A stretch of 64,000 nt of DNA from Setophaga petechia (taxonomy: Eukaryota > Chordata > Aves > Passeriformes > Parulidae). Positions 1 through 35,092 of the stretch are shown here, piece after piece. Within the stretch, counting starts at the first letter, position 1. Every line of letters begins with the position of its first letter. Under the pieces are notes generated by a model. The model was not told the origin of the DNA and ran no database searches. It saw only the letters and a program-made list of their open reading frames with translations. The position numbers and the translations under genes are program-made. The stretch is from positions 13,162,001 through 13,226,000 of the forward strand of contig JANCRA010000009.1 in assembly GCA_024362935.1 (NCBI GenBank), given 5' to 3'.

Positions 1-1
1 T

Positions 2-23036
<23,035 letters not shown>

Positions 23037-23700
23037 ACCACTGCACTTGCAGCAAATTATTTCATCCCATGACAGAAGATGTTTTGGCTGTCATATGTGA
23101 TGGGGGTGGGAATGCATTGTTTTGGAACCTATTTATATTTTTTTTCTTAAGACTTGTCTGGGAATATGTTATATTGTGGGAGGAAGAATAGTAAAAGTGT
23201 TGGTCATGACTATCCTAAAAGGAAAATTGCCTTGGTAACTTTCAGATTCCTGTGGAATTGTGAGTTCATACTAAGCTTCTGTGCAGTATTTAACCATTTG
23301 CATCACTAAAGATGAAAAGAAGCCCTTGCTTTGAAATGTACTGCTCCTTTAAAAGGTTGTAATCTAAACACTCGTAGGCATTTGTAGATGCCAAGGTAGT
23401 TTTCTTTTGTCTGGACATCTAATTGGGTATGTCAGGAAAAGCCAGTGTCTATCCCCTTCACAAGGACTTTGCAGAAGAAATCCTTCTGTCTGAGGTTGTT
23501 GATTGTTGCAGTCCAAAGTACTTATCAGGTAATGAGATGGTGAAATGTGTTAGTAGCATGCAGAAACGCTTACGTTTCATCTCTTGCTAAACAATACATT
23601 TTTCATGTGGGGTACATAAAATGAAGGAAATGCTAATTCTGTTAGTGTTATTGTGAAGCTTTTTAAAGAGCTTTGAAATAAAGTTCATTTTACTGGTATC
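23037..23700 (+). other. HSPH1: HSPH1 3' UTR
   Basis: About 660 nt of AT-leaning sequence from the stop codon to the inferred cleavage site downstream of AATAAA. It contains an ATTTA pentamer near 23129. No other gene-like content is visible. Confidence 0.8.
23677..23682 (+). terminator. HSPH1: HSPH1 polyadenylation signal AATAAA
   Basis: A canonical AATAAA is followed about 15-20 bases later by sequence suited to cleavage and then by a T/GT-rich stretch near 23700-23718. It is the first canonical hexamer after the stop codon. Confidence 0.85.
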
Positions 23701-23960
23701 TCCTGTCCTCTTGAGTTTAACTGCTCACTTCTGCTCCAAGTGTTGCCCTCCTCACAGTGTGATAGGCCATTGCTTTTTGTTCCTGTGCAGGAGAGTCTTA
23801 AACACTTAAAACTCACACTTTGCACAGAACCAGTTGTACAGGGAGAAGAATGTAATTTAGCCCCTTAACAAGTAATGCCTCTTTCGTTTCTTTGGCCCAA
23901 GTGTTGTAAACACCTGAAAGAACCCAAAAACTTCACAGATGTTAGAGCATAGGACAGTGT

Positions 23961-24125
23961 TTGTAACTGATGCCTATATAATTTAAGTTACAAGGTACTT
24001 ATATAGCTTGAATTATAAGATATCCATATAACCTAATGTATATGTATAACCTGATACCAATATAACCTGAATTATAACTTTTATACCTGTGTAACCTGAT
24101 ATAAATAACTTTCTATACAATGTAA
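23961..24125. repeat. Degenerate AT-rich tandem repeat
   Basis: Imperfect copies of a roughly 10-24 base unit based on TATAACCTGA, alternating with ATATAA-type stretches, lie just past the HSPH1 3' end. It directly abuts the LTR-like element that starts near 24135. I see no coding potential in it. Confidence 0.6.
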
Positions 24126-24134
24126 TGGCTAGTA

Positions 24135-24601
24135 TGTGGTAAACTAGTTGCTTAATGCTGAATAGACAAAAAAGATGGAAAAACTCACCAGGTGGACAGT
24201 TTTAGAGATAGATAAGTATACTACTAATGAGAAATTGGCAAATGTAAAGGCAATTAGCCACAAAACAAAGAATTTAGGCCAGTCAAGACCAGACAGACCA
24301 AGGAACGCTGTAACTACACACGCTCTGAAGACAAGGTTGAAAAGTTCAGATGCAAAGACGATCCTGGAAACCTTCATCAAAGACCCCTGAAATGGGGAGG
24401 CACAGTTGCAGTGCAAAAGAACTATCTAATAACCATGTGATGATGCAGTGACATAGTGATACTAAGCAGTACTTGCTCTTTAAGTACACCACAGCACTTG
24501 ACAAAAGTGGGTGAGTTAGGTGGAGAAATCCCCCTCATCCCCAGTGCTGCAAGAAGCAAATACCTGCTCTGTTAACATCGGTCTGTGGGGATTTATTTCC
24601 A
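24135..24601 (+). mobile_element. Probable LTR (ERV-type) remnant
   Basis: Sequence from tgtggtaaact to atttatttcca has LTR-like layout. A GC-richer end contains atccccagtgctgcaagaag, a degraded A-rich signal (gcaaatacctg), then taacatcggtctgtgggg, which resembles the 3' part of bird retroviral LTRs. No clean target-site duplication was found, so the boundaries are uncertain. No gag, pol or env sequence is next to it. Confidence 0.42.
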
Positions 24602-27600
24602 GCCTAATGGAACCATGTAACTTAGAAATTGTGATCCACGGTTCAGAGTAAGATGTTAAAACCTGGTTAAATACTTAGACTAGGCTCTGCTTTTTGTTAC
24701 AGACTAAATTGAAATAATGATATTTTCAGCCCATTCAAGTTGTTCTGGTCACACCTTAGTAAAGATTTTAAAAACTAAGAATTCCTCTCAAGTACATCTC
24801 TCTAGTCTATCGGAGAATATTTTTTTGCATACTTGATGCAGGGGAGGATGCTCTGTGTTAAACATCAAATTACACTAGGGAATATTAGGCACCTGAAATG
24901 CTGTGGGAACAACTTTTCTTGGAAGCATAGTCTGAAGGGGCTTAACTCTGCTGATGCACAGAAGCACAGATTCCATATGTAAGCATGTGGCACCAGATGC
25001 TTAAAGATAAGTGTCACTAAATGCAAAAGCGTTTTGGTTTGTTTTTTTGAATGAGGGTTTATTGTGGTTCAGCAGTATTTCATCTGGAGCAACACAACTT
25101 AATGGAGAAAAGACAAATTTGTGCTACTAGAGCTACTAAAGAAGGGAGTACAGATGAGAGGACTGGTGCTTTCAAAGACCAGCTAAGGCAAGTCTTCTAG
25201 TTGGTGTTTTTAGCATCAGCCTTCCATAAGTCTTCTCACAGCCAGGGGCAGGAGCTCTAATGCAGCATGTGCAGTTTCCTGCAGTAGTGCCCAGTTTTCT
25301 GCTTTGACTATATTGACTGCATATAACCAATTTGATAACTGAGTTATCAAAATGCAGATCACTGTTATTGGCTGCTTTGAGCTGCCTGTTTTTCACTTCT
25401 GCTGATCCATTAGACAAGGGTGTACAGTTAGCAACAATAGAAATATTTTGGTTTTTTCCTAGTGCTAAGGGATTGAAAGACCAAACTTCAAAACCATGTC
25501 TGTGGTATGGAGAAATATTTCTGTGTTGGTACCAGTAGAGTGGTTTCATCAAGGGTCAACTGTTACTAACAGACTACTGTTTGCTTACATTATTGCTGAA
25601 ATGGAAATTGACTTATATTGCAAAATCAGTAAGATGCCTTAGGAGAAAGCTTAGCTTAATCAGTGGAAAATTTTGTAGAGGCATTTGAAGTATAATTCTG
25701 TCAGAAAACCTAGTCCTGAGTCTACAAAAAGCAGCTTTTCTGGTCCTGATGGATTGCTATGTATTGAGTTACCTCTATAGAAGGTACTGAATTTTCCCTC
25801 TAATTTTCCTCTAATGAGCCTTCATAAAAAGTCTGCACTGGGAACGGATGAATCTGGGCTGGATTTTTTTCTAGATTTCTGCGCTGTTAACTATTTCATA
25901 CCAGCTAATGGTGTGACAAGTGATGAATCCCTTATGATTAAGTCGCTTATTTAAATCTTTACAGTGCTTGTGCTTTACCCTGAGAGGGGGAAGAAGGAAA
26001 ACAAGAATAGATCAGTGATACAACTTTACCTTCCCTCCCTTTGCCCCGGTTTAATGACTTTGCTTTCTTATTTACCTTTTACCAGACACATGGGGAAATC
26101 CTGTGTGCCAGCTTCACCTTGATCTCAGTATCAGTGACAGGGAGGTGAGGAGGTTCAGGATGGCAGCTCCCCTCATGCTGCAACATAGCACAAAAACAGC
26201 ACCACAAGACAGAGATTACTGGCCAGCTGAATCTCACTGGTATAAGGGTGTACGGGCCTTGATATTTTACTGACTGAATACTGCACTAAGGTTTGACTAT
26301 CCTTTTGGAAGGAGAGAGAAAGATAACTTGATTCCTCTACAGCAAGCTTTTGCAATTCTTTTCAAAGAGGATTTTTGCTGCTGTGTATTGTTGCATTCAC
26401 ATATAATGTGTTTCTTAGAGTTCCCAATTTTACCCAAGTCTTTACAGCTGTTTTGCTATAGTGACATTGCTAATAGGGGAGAATTTACATCAGTATTCAG
26501 TGTAGTTTTATTTTTGAGGCATGGCCTTTCTCAAGCTGTATTCTGAAATGCTTGAGAGTCCTTTGACATATCAGAGAAAAGTGTCTTATAAGTACAGACA
26601 TTTGTTGGTTATTCAGAAAATGTGTGCTGTATACAAAAAACTCAAATGCCCCACTAAAAATGTTTAAGGTCATATTAGGGGTAAACACTCCAACTGGACC
26701 TAATCAGATTGCCCTTTTGGACCATTACTAACCTTAATTACATATGTAAGTATTCCTTAACCACCTTTATCTTCCCAGCATAACAGACTTGTGAGTTAAC
26801 TCAGTCTTGAAAATTTATAAACTCACAGCACACATCAGGTTGCCTAAAATTTACTCTTTGTCTAATTTGGAGTCTTAGATGTAAATTTATGTAAAATACA
26901 TGGGACTTGTCATAACTGTTGTATTTTCTTTTGCCTTTTTTTTCCTGAAAGCTTTAGTGGAATGAAGAACTGTGAGATTATGCACAGTCGGAGAAACTAT
27001 ATTTTTACATGAAATTTTTAAGTATTTTAAGCCAAGAAAAGCTTAGAACCACAAAAAAGATATGGACAAAATAAGTTTAAAAAAAGGGTAAAGTCCTAAA
27101 ATTTATCTGTTGTATAACCTCGTTCACACAGGTTTGATTTAATGTGTTTTGGCAGACTATCGCTACATACACTGGCTACAATTGAAGTCTAAGTGATACA
27201 TTTTAATTCTTGGTCGGGTACCTTGCCCCTCAGTGAAATATCATTTTATTATTTACTGCTCCCATTTTGTAATAGGTTTGACTTTCCTGAGGGGGTGTGT
27301 GGTGCAAATGATGGAGCCCAAATAAGATACTTTCTCTGGAATATCAAATATACTTGTATCATTTATAATAAAGTCCTCATTTATCACGTTGGGTCTTTAT
27401 TCATGTAAATTAGGAGTACTGGTAAATTTTGCAGGTGAAGTCACTGAAGTGGCAGGTGAGTTGCTAAATTTGAGTGGACTTTTTAACTTTGTTGTTACAG
27501 CTGAGCATCTGATTGTCAGGGCGTCTACTGCTCTGGTGCAGATAATGTTTGTGTTCCATGCATATATTTATGCTTTGTGCCTCCCTGTGATTAAACCACA

Positions 27601-28739
27601 GCACAGCTCCTTGGAAAATATTCCAAAAAGAGAGATGTGTTTGTTTCTTCCATGGACCTTGATCAATTCCCCCAAACTGGTATTGATTTCAATGAGTTTT
27701 AATTCAGAGAGCTTTCAGCTGACTTTCAAAAGTGATGAAGGGGACAAAACTGAACAGAACAAACCAGAACTTTAGCATAAAATTTCCATGTTTTGTTATC
27801 GTTAAAAAGGCATAGCAGGCGTAATAAAAGCTCTTAACATTTTAGATTTTGGATTGTCTTATAAACTGGCCTATAGCTACCCTGGCTAAAGGAAGTAAAA
27901 CTTTTTGCCTATGTATTCCTCCTCAGAATGAAAGTTGCATAGAAAAATAGAAAAATCCCAAACGCACCCCCTTGGGAATGAAGAAACCTTTTCCTGTCAC
28001 CTGTAGGCCCTAGTGATTTAAAATACAGATGGAGACTAAAGCAGAAGAGACCTGAGAAAAGTACAGGTCTAAACACCAAGAGCAGTCCGTGAATCTAAGC
28101 TGTACGGGCTCACCCACCCATGGCTCCAGCAGGAGGATGGTTAGGAATGGCCACGCTGGCTTCCTGGCTCTTTTCCTTCCCTGTACAACTGCTATGCTCA
28201 GCCCTTAGCATTCTTACCCCAGTGTTCTCCAGGCAGACTCTAGAGAAGAGCTGTGCCATCCAAAGGCAGGGACAGCAGGACTCCATCTTCGCACATCAAC
28301 TCTGATCTATCAAAGCAGAGGCAGAGCACCACAGAGATCCACAGGTGCCTACCAGGAGCCCTGTGACAGCATCACTGCCTGGTACTGCCTGCTGTTAGGT
28401 CAGAGCTGAGGTTCCCATGCTGCCAGGGGTGTGGTAGTTAAGTAACTTAATCACACTGCCATTGAAAAGCAGCTGGCTGCAGGGTTGTGTGCTTTTGGAT
28501 ATTTCCAGCCCAAACTGAGCTATGCAAGACCATACCTACGCAATAAGTGTTCCTGTGTGCTCGCCTGTGATTCCTATCTACAGCAAATCGGGGAATGAAT
28601 GTGTAACATCCCATACAATTCCCAGTCATACACAAATAGAGGTCAGTAGAGAAGAATGTGTTGATGAATGGCATCTCAAAGAGGCCACACTTGGTGCAGA
28701 GCCAAGCACAAAGCGTGACAAGTGAAAACTGAGTCGTGA
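24602..28739. other. Unannotated intergenic DNA
   Basis: About 4.1 kb of mainly AT-rich, unique-looking sequence. The open frames are short, show no recognisable domain and are compatible with chance. I recognise no repeat, RNA gene or exon here. Confidence 0.5.
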
Positions 28740-29368
28740 GGCCTTCTCAGGATTTTAGCTGGTCCAAGTAACCCTGAGATACATCAGAAAGTCTCTTTTC
28801 CTAGCCCGACGCTTGAAGGAGGAGTCAGAGCTCTTCATTTCTCGGTCTCAAGGTTGTTTATTGTTTCTTATCTATAAAATTCTTTCTCTTGACCTGCTGA
28901 GGTCCGCTCAACAAGACAGTCGAGGCACTCTGCCTGCCCCTGGGATGGTGTTATCTTTTATACTAAAAACTACATGTACAATATTTACAATTACTTTCCA
29001 ATACCTATCACCTATGTTAGACAGTGAGCTTCTACTCTAAACCAATCTAAAAGCGCCAGCATCACAGCAGAAGATGGAGGCCAAGAAGAAGAAGGAGAAA
29101 GGCTGGACACACCGAGATTCCTCCATCTTGCCCCCTGAGCTCCCATTCTAAAAACCCCCAAAATCTATTTTTCACCCTGTGATAAATTCACTATCATTCT
29201 ACTTAAAATTTCATGGCTTGTAATTCTTCATGTAAGATTGGTAATTGTTTTTTCCAATGGCTAAATCAAAGGCACAGGGGTCTTGGGCTCTGTGCCAAGG
29301 TCTCTGAGCCCCCTGGGCAGGGGCTTGAGTCCTCCAGAGCAGCCGGAGGAATTTCCTGGGTTCCGACA
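28740..29368 (-). mobile_element. Solo LTR of an endogenous retrovirus (minus orientation)
   Basis: Read on the minus strand it begins TGTCGGAACCCAGG at 29368. A TATAAAAG box (complement of 28955-28962) follows, then an AATAAA about 95 bases later (complement of 28857-28862), and then a U5-like stretch to about 28740. This U3-R-U5 order is what an LTR should show. The 5' edge is clear; the other edge and target-site duplication could not be fixed. There is no internal retroviral sequence on either side, so it is a solo LTR. Confidence 0.7.
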
Positions 29369-32300
29369 GGGCCTCAGTAACGCTGTTTCATGCAACAAAA
29401 TGTTGAAACAGTTTTCATGCAGAGCATGGAAAAACCCCACGTGGGTAAATAGCTCCCACTAAACTGCAAGGATGTGAGTGTCATGGGATGTTATGCCAAA
29501 ATCCTTGCTGAGCTTATGCTCAGTCCTTACCTCCCACTGCATTCAAAGTAGGTTAGTCAGCATTTAGCCAATGGGCCATTAAATTGCTTTACTTGGAATG
29601 CTACACAGGGGCAAACTTTGCTATGCTGTAAACAAGCCACTGCAATACCAAGGACAGATTTGTGAGAATGAACAAGAGGAGAAAAGAGATTAATGTGTGG
29701 GGACAAGAGGGGATTTTGATTTGTTTGGTTTATTGTTATACAGGGCAGGACATTGCTCATTTAAATCCTTATTTTCTCTTATCGTGTTTGCTCAAATGTG
29801 CACACACACATACAAGCTCTCAGACAGTTTATCTAGGTCGGAGCAAGTTGCTCCACATTCATTGTGGTGGCTCCTGCTCTGAATTCCCAAGGATGTGACA
29901 CTTGGTGCTGTCAGCATGCACACATCCATTGCCATCAGTCACATGGAGAAGCCGAGCTCAGACCGAGATGGACATCCAGGCTGGCTGTGTGATTAATCAG
30001 CAATTTACAGTCTGTGATAGCACAGCACAGGCTGTTTAATGGACATACACTGCATCATGTGGAAGCCTGTATCAAAACCCAGAGTGGCTGGATGCATGTC
30101 AGCAGCAATTTTTCAGAGAGAAAATGCTTTTCCTCCTTCCTTTCACATGTCGTTTGTCTGGAGTTGCACACACAGTGCCAAGCTTGGCTCTACGTGGTGT
30201 ACACACACTGAGAGGTGTGAAGCCAAGCAGGCTCCAGGAATGGAAGAAACCTGCAGGAAAACAAATGGTGATGGCAAAACCATTTCTCAATAATGGCAGA
30301 ATGTGAGTCTGTTGGAAGGGGAACACACAGGGCCTGAAATTAGAGTTAGAAACAGTGATCCCAAGCCTCCCTGCACTGATCAGCATGCTTACAAGGTATT
30401 TATTTACTAAATCTCCCTAGCACACTGCCTTTATCAGTCTTACCATTCACCTCAAGTATTCTCTGGTGCCTTCTAAGAAATTAATTTTTTCAATCAAAAC
30501 TATATTATTTAAAAAAAGGAAGGGATTGATAAAATATACATATTTGATGAAAAAAAAGTCAACCTTAAAATAGATAAAAGACAGAGCAAGTCCTGTTATC
30601 TGGGAAAAATCAGAGCTCTCTTGGATCACTGTGTCATGGCAGGGCCAGAGGTCCTGCAGATTTTTCCCCACAGGAGAGGTGTGTGGCACTGTCATGAAAT
30701 TATGAGATTTGTTTCAAGATACTGCAAAATCAATAATCTGCATCTAAATATTCACAAATTAAAAGCAGAGGGACAGGGAAGAATAATTATAACTGCAAAC
30801 TGAGACACAATTCACAGTTTTCAAGAAACACATAAGCATAGTCTTTTCTTTTAAAAAGCACCACATACAGCACACAGCTGTAACACATGCTGGGACACGG
30901 GCAATATTCTAATGTTAACTCCTGCCTTGAGGCCCCCTGGAAATGAGACTCACTGCTCCAGACCCCAACTCAGCCATGGAAGCCTATAGAAATATTTCTT
31001 GGGTACAACCTGTGACTGCAGCTTGGAAAGCAATAGGAAGAAAGAAAACTGTATGTCCACTGCAGGCCTGCTAAAGTGTGAAAAGACATAAGAATTACTC
31101 AGCTTGCAGCATTCAGAATTACTTTACTTTAACAAATGATGTTAAATGAATAAAACACATCTTGTTGACACAGCAAGATATCCCCATTACTGTGTTGAAG
31201 GTAAAGTAATAAATCTTTTTCTGAAGCAAGTGGTAATGCATTGATAAGCATTTCTTAGAGCTCCCTTCACAGCCTCACAAGGCCACTGCTGGCATCAGAT
31301 ATCACCACTGACAGCTCTCAATAGAGCTGGTCAAAGAAAGCTGGAACGATTTCACACCAGAAAACCTGAGTCAAATGAAAAGCAGTCTTCTGAATGATGG
31401 ATTTTACTAAGATCTCACTTTAGGGGAAAACCTTTGTAGAGTCCAGCAAGCCTCTAAGAGAGGCTGTTTAAGCATTTTCAGAACAAAGCCAGTTTTGTTT
31501 TCCTTCAGAAATACACTTCAAATTAGTTTTGTAAGAGAAATGTGTGGCAGAAGCAAACATACATGTCAAACCCAACCATTTCAATCTATCTTAAATACTT
31601 TCCTCAATGTTTGTTTTGCAGAGATTTTTGGAAGCTGGGTGATGTTTATTTTTTTCCCAAGCAGCACTTGCCTTTTCCACCAGCACAGTCAGTGGGAAGA
31701 GAAGTGGGAATTCCATGGCAGTTACAGCTGGAAGTCAAGATCCAAAGCACAGAGTCACCTCTGTAACAAGGGGAAGGAAGGAGAGTGAGTAGACAGTGGC
31801 TGTCACACAGGATATCTCCTTTGTAGCTGTGGGGCTGGATGGAAGCAGAGAGGAAACACAAAAGAAACAATTCTTTGGCAGGCTCTTCAGCTTGCTCAGA
31901 CCATACACATAAACCTGACCCTGCCCCCAGCTTGGTGGTGCCTGATTTCTACCTCCCATCTCAGTTCACAACCATGCAGTTTTAACAGCCTGGCCCTTCC
32001 CAGGTTTTTATTATTTCTGTCTCTGACTTTTCCTCCCAGACCTTATGAGAGGCAGTGACTGAGGATCACGCAATGCTATGATTAAATTAACGTCGTAACA
32101 CAAAAATCTCATTTGCCTGAAATAAATCAAAACCAAGTTTTTATCTGTTGTGCCCTATGCAATAACTGCCTTACCCTATGCAATAACTTATTTCTCCAAT
32201 TAAATAATACACTCAAAATACTGATCCAAGGTGGATCCTTACCATATTGTTCTGCCAAAGGGCTGACGTTTCTGAGCATGAATGGACCTCATCTGCCAAA

Positions 32301-33099
32301 TCCTCATCCACAATTCTGCATTCAGAGGACAATGAAACCTCATGGTGTTTCTGCAAAAATGTTCAGACACACCCAGCTTTCTGGGCTGATTAGTCAAGCT
32401 GGCCTCAACAAAATTGCTTCCATGTTCCAAAGTCAACCCACAGCCAAGCCACTGGGTGGCTTCTCAGTGGGGCAGAGAGGGCAGATGGACAGTTTAGCAC
32501 CACTTACCCTGGGGAGAGATCCCCCAGGCTTTTGTGTATCTTGGGCACAGTTTTGGTTTCCAGCCCAAAAAGCCACTTCTACTGGTGGCAGTGATTTTTG
32601 GTCCATTTCATTTTTTACCAAGCTCTAAACACCAAGTTTGAGTTTTAATTTAAAACAATTTTACATTATTTTATGCTAATAGATCATATCTTTCTTTCTA
32701 CTTAGAAAGCACACATTTATTTCCACCCAACAGCCACAGTACACCCAGAAAAACATTCAGGACAGACAGCTCTGGATGTCTTTGATCTACCAACATACTT
32801 TTCAGAAATTAGAAAGAGATGTGGTACTTACACATTGTTAATTCAAGTACTCAAACATGAGCAAATTTACCTACTGGTCTCTAAAGGGATGGAATAGTAA
32901 TAAAATTTTCCATTCTGGAATTAGTGTTCCTTTTGGAAACCACAGAACCTTTTATTGATGCACTTGGTCCTCTGCTTAGCACTTTTGGGCTATGCAAGAC
33001 TAAATAGCACCGGTTCAGCTGTCCTTAAAGAAAAATAGAAAAAAGAAACAAAGAAAGTTTGGATTTTGGAAAGTAGCACAAACTTTCCACTTAAATGTA
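29369..33099. other. Unannotated intergenic DNA
   Basis: About 3.7 kb without a recognisable gene. It contains a short direct repeat of ccctatgcaataact near 32150-32188. The longest open frame here, at 32113-32628 on the + strand, has no recognisable domain and an amino-acid mix that looks like chance. Confidence 0.5.
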
Positions 33100-34010
33100 T
33101 AGAATCATAGAGATGTTAAGGTTGGAAGAGACCTCTAAGACCATTGAGTCCAGCTGTTAGCCCAGCAGCACTGTGCTTACCAATAAACCATGTCCCCAAC
33201 TGCCATATCTACCCGTTTTTTGAATACTTCCAGGGATGGTGGTTCCACCACTTCCCTGGGCAGCCTGTTTCAATGCCTGACCACTCTTTCAGTGAAGAAA
33301 TTTTTCCTGATATCCAGTCTGAAACTTCCCATGTGCAATTTGACACCATTTCCTCTTGTCCTGTTACTTGTTACCTGGGAGAAGAGACCAGCTCCCACCT
33401 GGCTACACCCTCATTTCAAGCAATTGTAGAGAGTGAAAAGGTCTTCCTTGAGCGTCCTTTTCTCCAGGCTAAACACCCCAAGCTACCTCAGCTGGTCTCC
33501 ACAAGCCTTGTGCTCCAGACCTTTCTCCAGCTCTGTTGCATTTCTCTGGACACAATCCAGCCCCTCGATGTCCTTGCTGTAGTGAGGGGCCCAGAACTGA
33601 GCACAAGAATTGAGGTGTGGACCTACTGTGCTAAGTCTAGGGGGACCACCACTGCCCTGGTCCTGCTGGCCACTATTGCTGATCCAGGCCAGCATGCCAT
33701 TGACTTTCTTGGCCATCTGGGCACATTCTGGCTCATGTCCAGCTGTCACCAGCACCCCCAGGTCCTTTTCCACTGGGCAGATTCCCAGCCACTGCCCCCA
33801 GCCTGTAGCACTGCATGGGGTTGTTGTGATCCAAGTACAGGACCAGGCTCTTGGTCTCTCTGAATCTCACACCATTGGCCTCAGCCCTTTGATCCAGCCT
33901 GTCCAGATCCCTGTGTAGAGCTTTTCTGCTTTCCAGCTGATCAACACTCCCACCCAGCTTGGTGCAATCTGCAAACTTACTTCCCACCCTCATCCCCATC
34001 TTCAAACCCC
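33100..34010 (-). mobile_element. CR1 LINE 3' fragment (minus orientation), about 0.9 kb
   Basis: The + strand starts with the reversed CR1 tail tagaatcatagagatgttaa, followed by aggttggaagagacctctaa. Read on the minus strand it holds the 3' untranslated part and the C-terminal part of the CR1 reverse transcriptase, broken by frameshifts. Minus-strand landmarks include [14 protein letters not shown] and [20 protein letters not shown]. The 5' part of the element is missing, as is usual for CR1. The long + strand frame at 33144-33863 is an antisense shadow. Confidence 0.93.
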
Positions 34011-34915
34011 AGTTTTGTTTTCTGTTGAACAGCACAGACAATTCATTTTTTCAGAGCTGTGTCTGACTTGCACACACTCTGTGGGTGGGCAGAGCCAGTC
34101 ATGGGCAGCCTCAGCCTGCTCAGCCAGGCTAGGCATCTCCCTCTGCTTGCACCACAGCTCTGCTTGGGTAGATTTCTGCTCTTTTCTTCCCAAAAACCAT
34201 AGTACACATTTCTTTCTGAGGCGCACAGGCGTGACTAATCCTTCAGGAATGTCTCAGAGGAGGAACCTCCCACAGAAAGGCACAGTTACTTGCAGTATAA
34301 ACTCCCACCAGATGCATCTGACCCTGAGACAAGACTTACACAATGTCAGGGAAAACTTCACTTACTCCTGTTCACCTCTTCATATGTGCAGTCACAGATC
34401 TCATCACACTTCCCTTCTGCAGGAAAAAGAAAAGCCCAATCCACTCTCATTTATGTCCTTTAAATGATTTAGAGTTTTCCAGATATTTGCTAACTGCTTG
34501 CCCCTCTGCAGAGCACTCAGACAGTGCCTGTTGTTGTAACCCCCTCTCTCCAGGCCTCCATCTCTGCCTCCTGCAGCCAGCCTAGCACAGGATGCAAACA
34601 CAGCCTTCTCTGCTGCAGGCACCAGCTACAGTGCCTACAGAGGTGTAACCTCTCTGTAGTATGAAAGGAAATGTATTTTTACCCACTGCTACCAAGTCAA
34701 ACAGGTGATTCCTGCCTCTCTGTGAGCATCAGGAGGCTCAAATGACTGCTTTCTTATTTCAAAATCCCACACTTCAGATGCCTTTATTTTTTTTTTTTTT
34801 TGATTAAAGAAAGTTTGGACTTAGAAAGGTATTTCAAAGGTTCTGCTGAAATTCTCACTGCTTGCCCCCACTTTCATGCAGTGGCTTTCTTTTCTGTTGA
34901 ACATCCTGGAACGTT

Positions 34916-34951
34916 AGCCATTGCTGGCCAATGCTGGCCAATGCTGGCCAG
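34916..34951. repeat. Short tandem repeat of TGGCCAATGC
   Basis: About three copies of a 10-base unit (tgctggccaa, read in register) occur head to tail. Each copy carries a GGCCAAT core. Confidence 0.7.
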
Positions 34952-35058
34952 AGGGTGAATAGGAACTTGGATCTGTTTGTCTAGAGGCTGCATGTAAGCA
35001 GGCACTGCTGGGTGGACAGCTGCCCAGGCCCAGGCTGTGTCCCCCTGGACACTGGGAG

Positions 35059-35092
35059 TATCACTGGTGGGTATCACTGGTGGGTATCACAG
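35059..35092. repeat. Short tandem repeat, 14-base unit
   Basis: Two and a half copies of a unit read as tatcactggtgggt. Confidence 0.75.

Noticed and set aside
32113..32628. A 171-codon + strand open frame
   Set aside because: No recognisable domain, no splice or promoter context, and a length expected by chance.
33144..33863. A 239-codon + strand open frame
   Set aside because: It is antisense to a CR1 LINE fragment. The opposite strand carries the broken CR1 reverse-transcriptase region, so this frame is a shadow.
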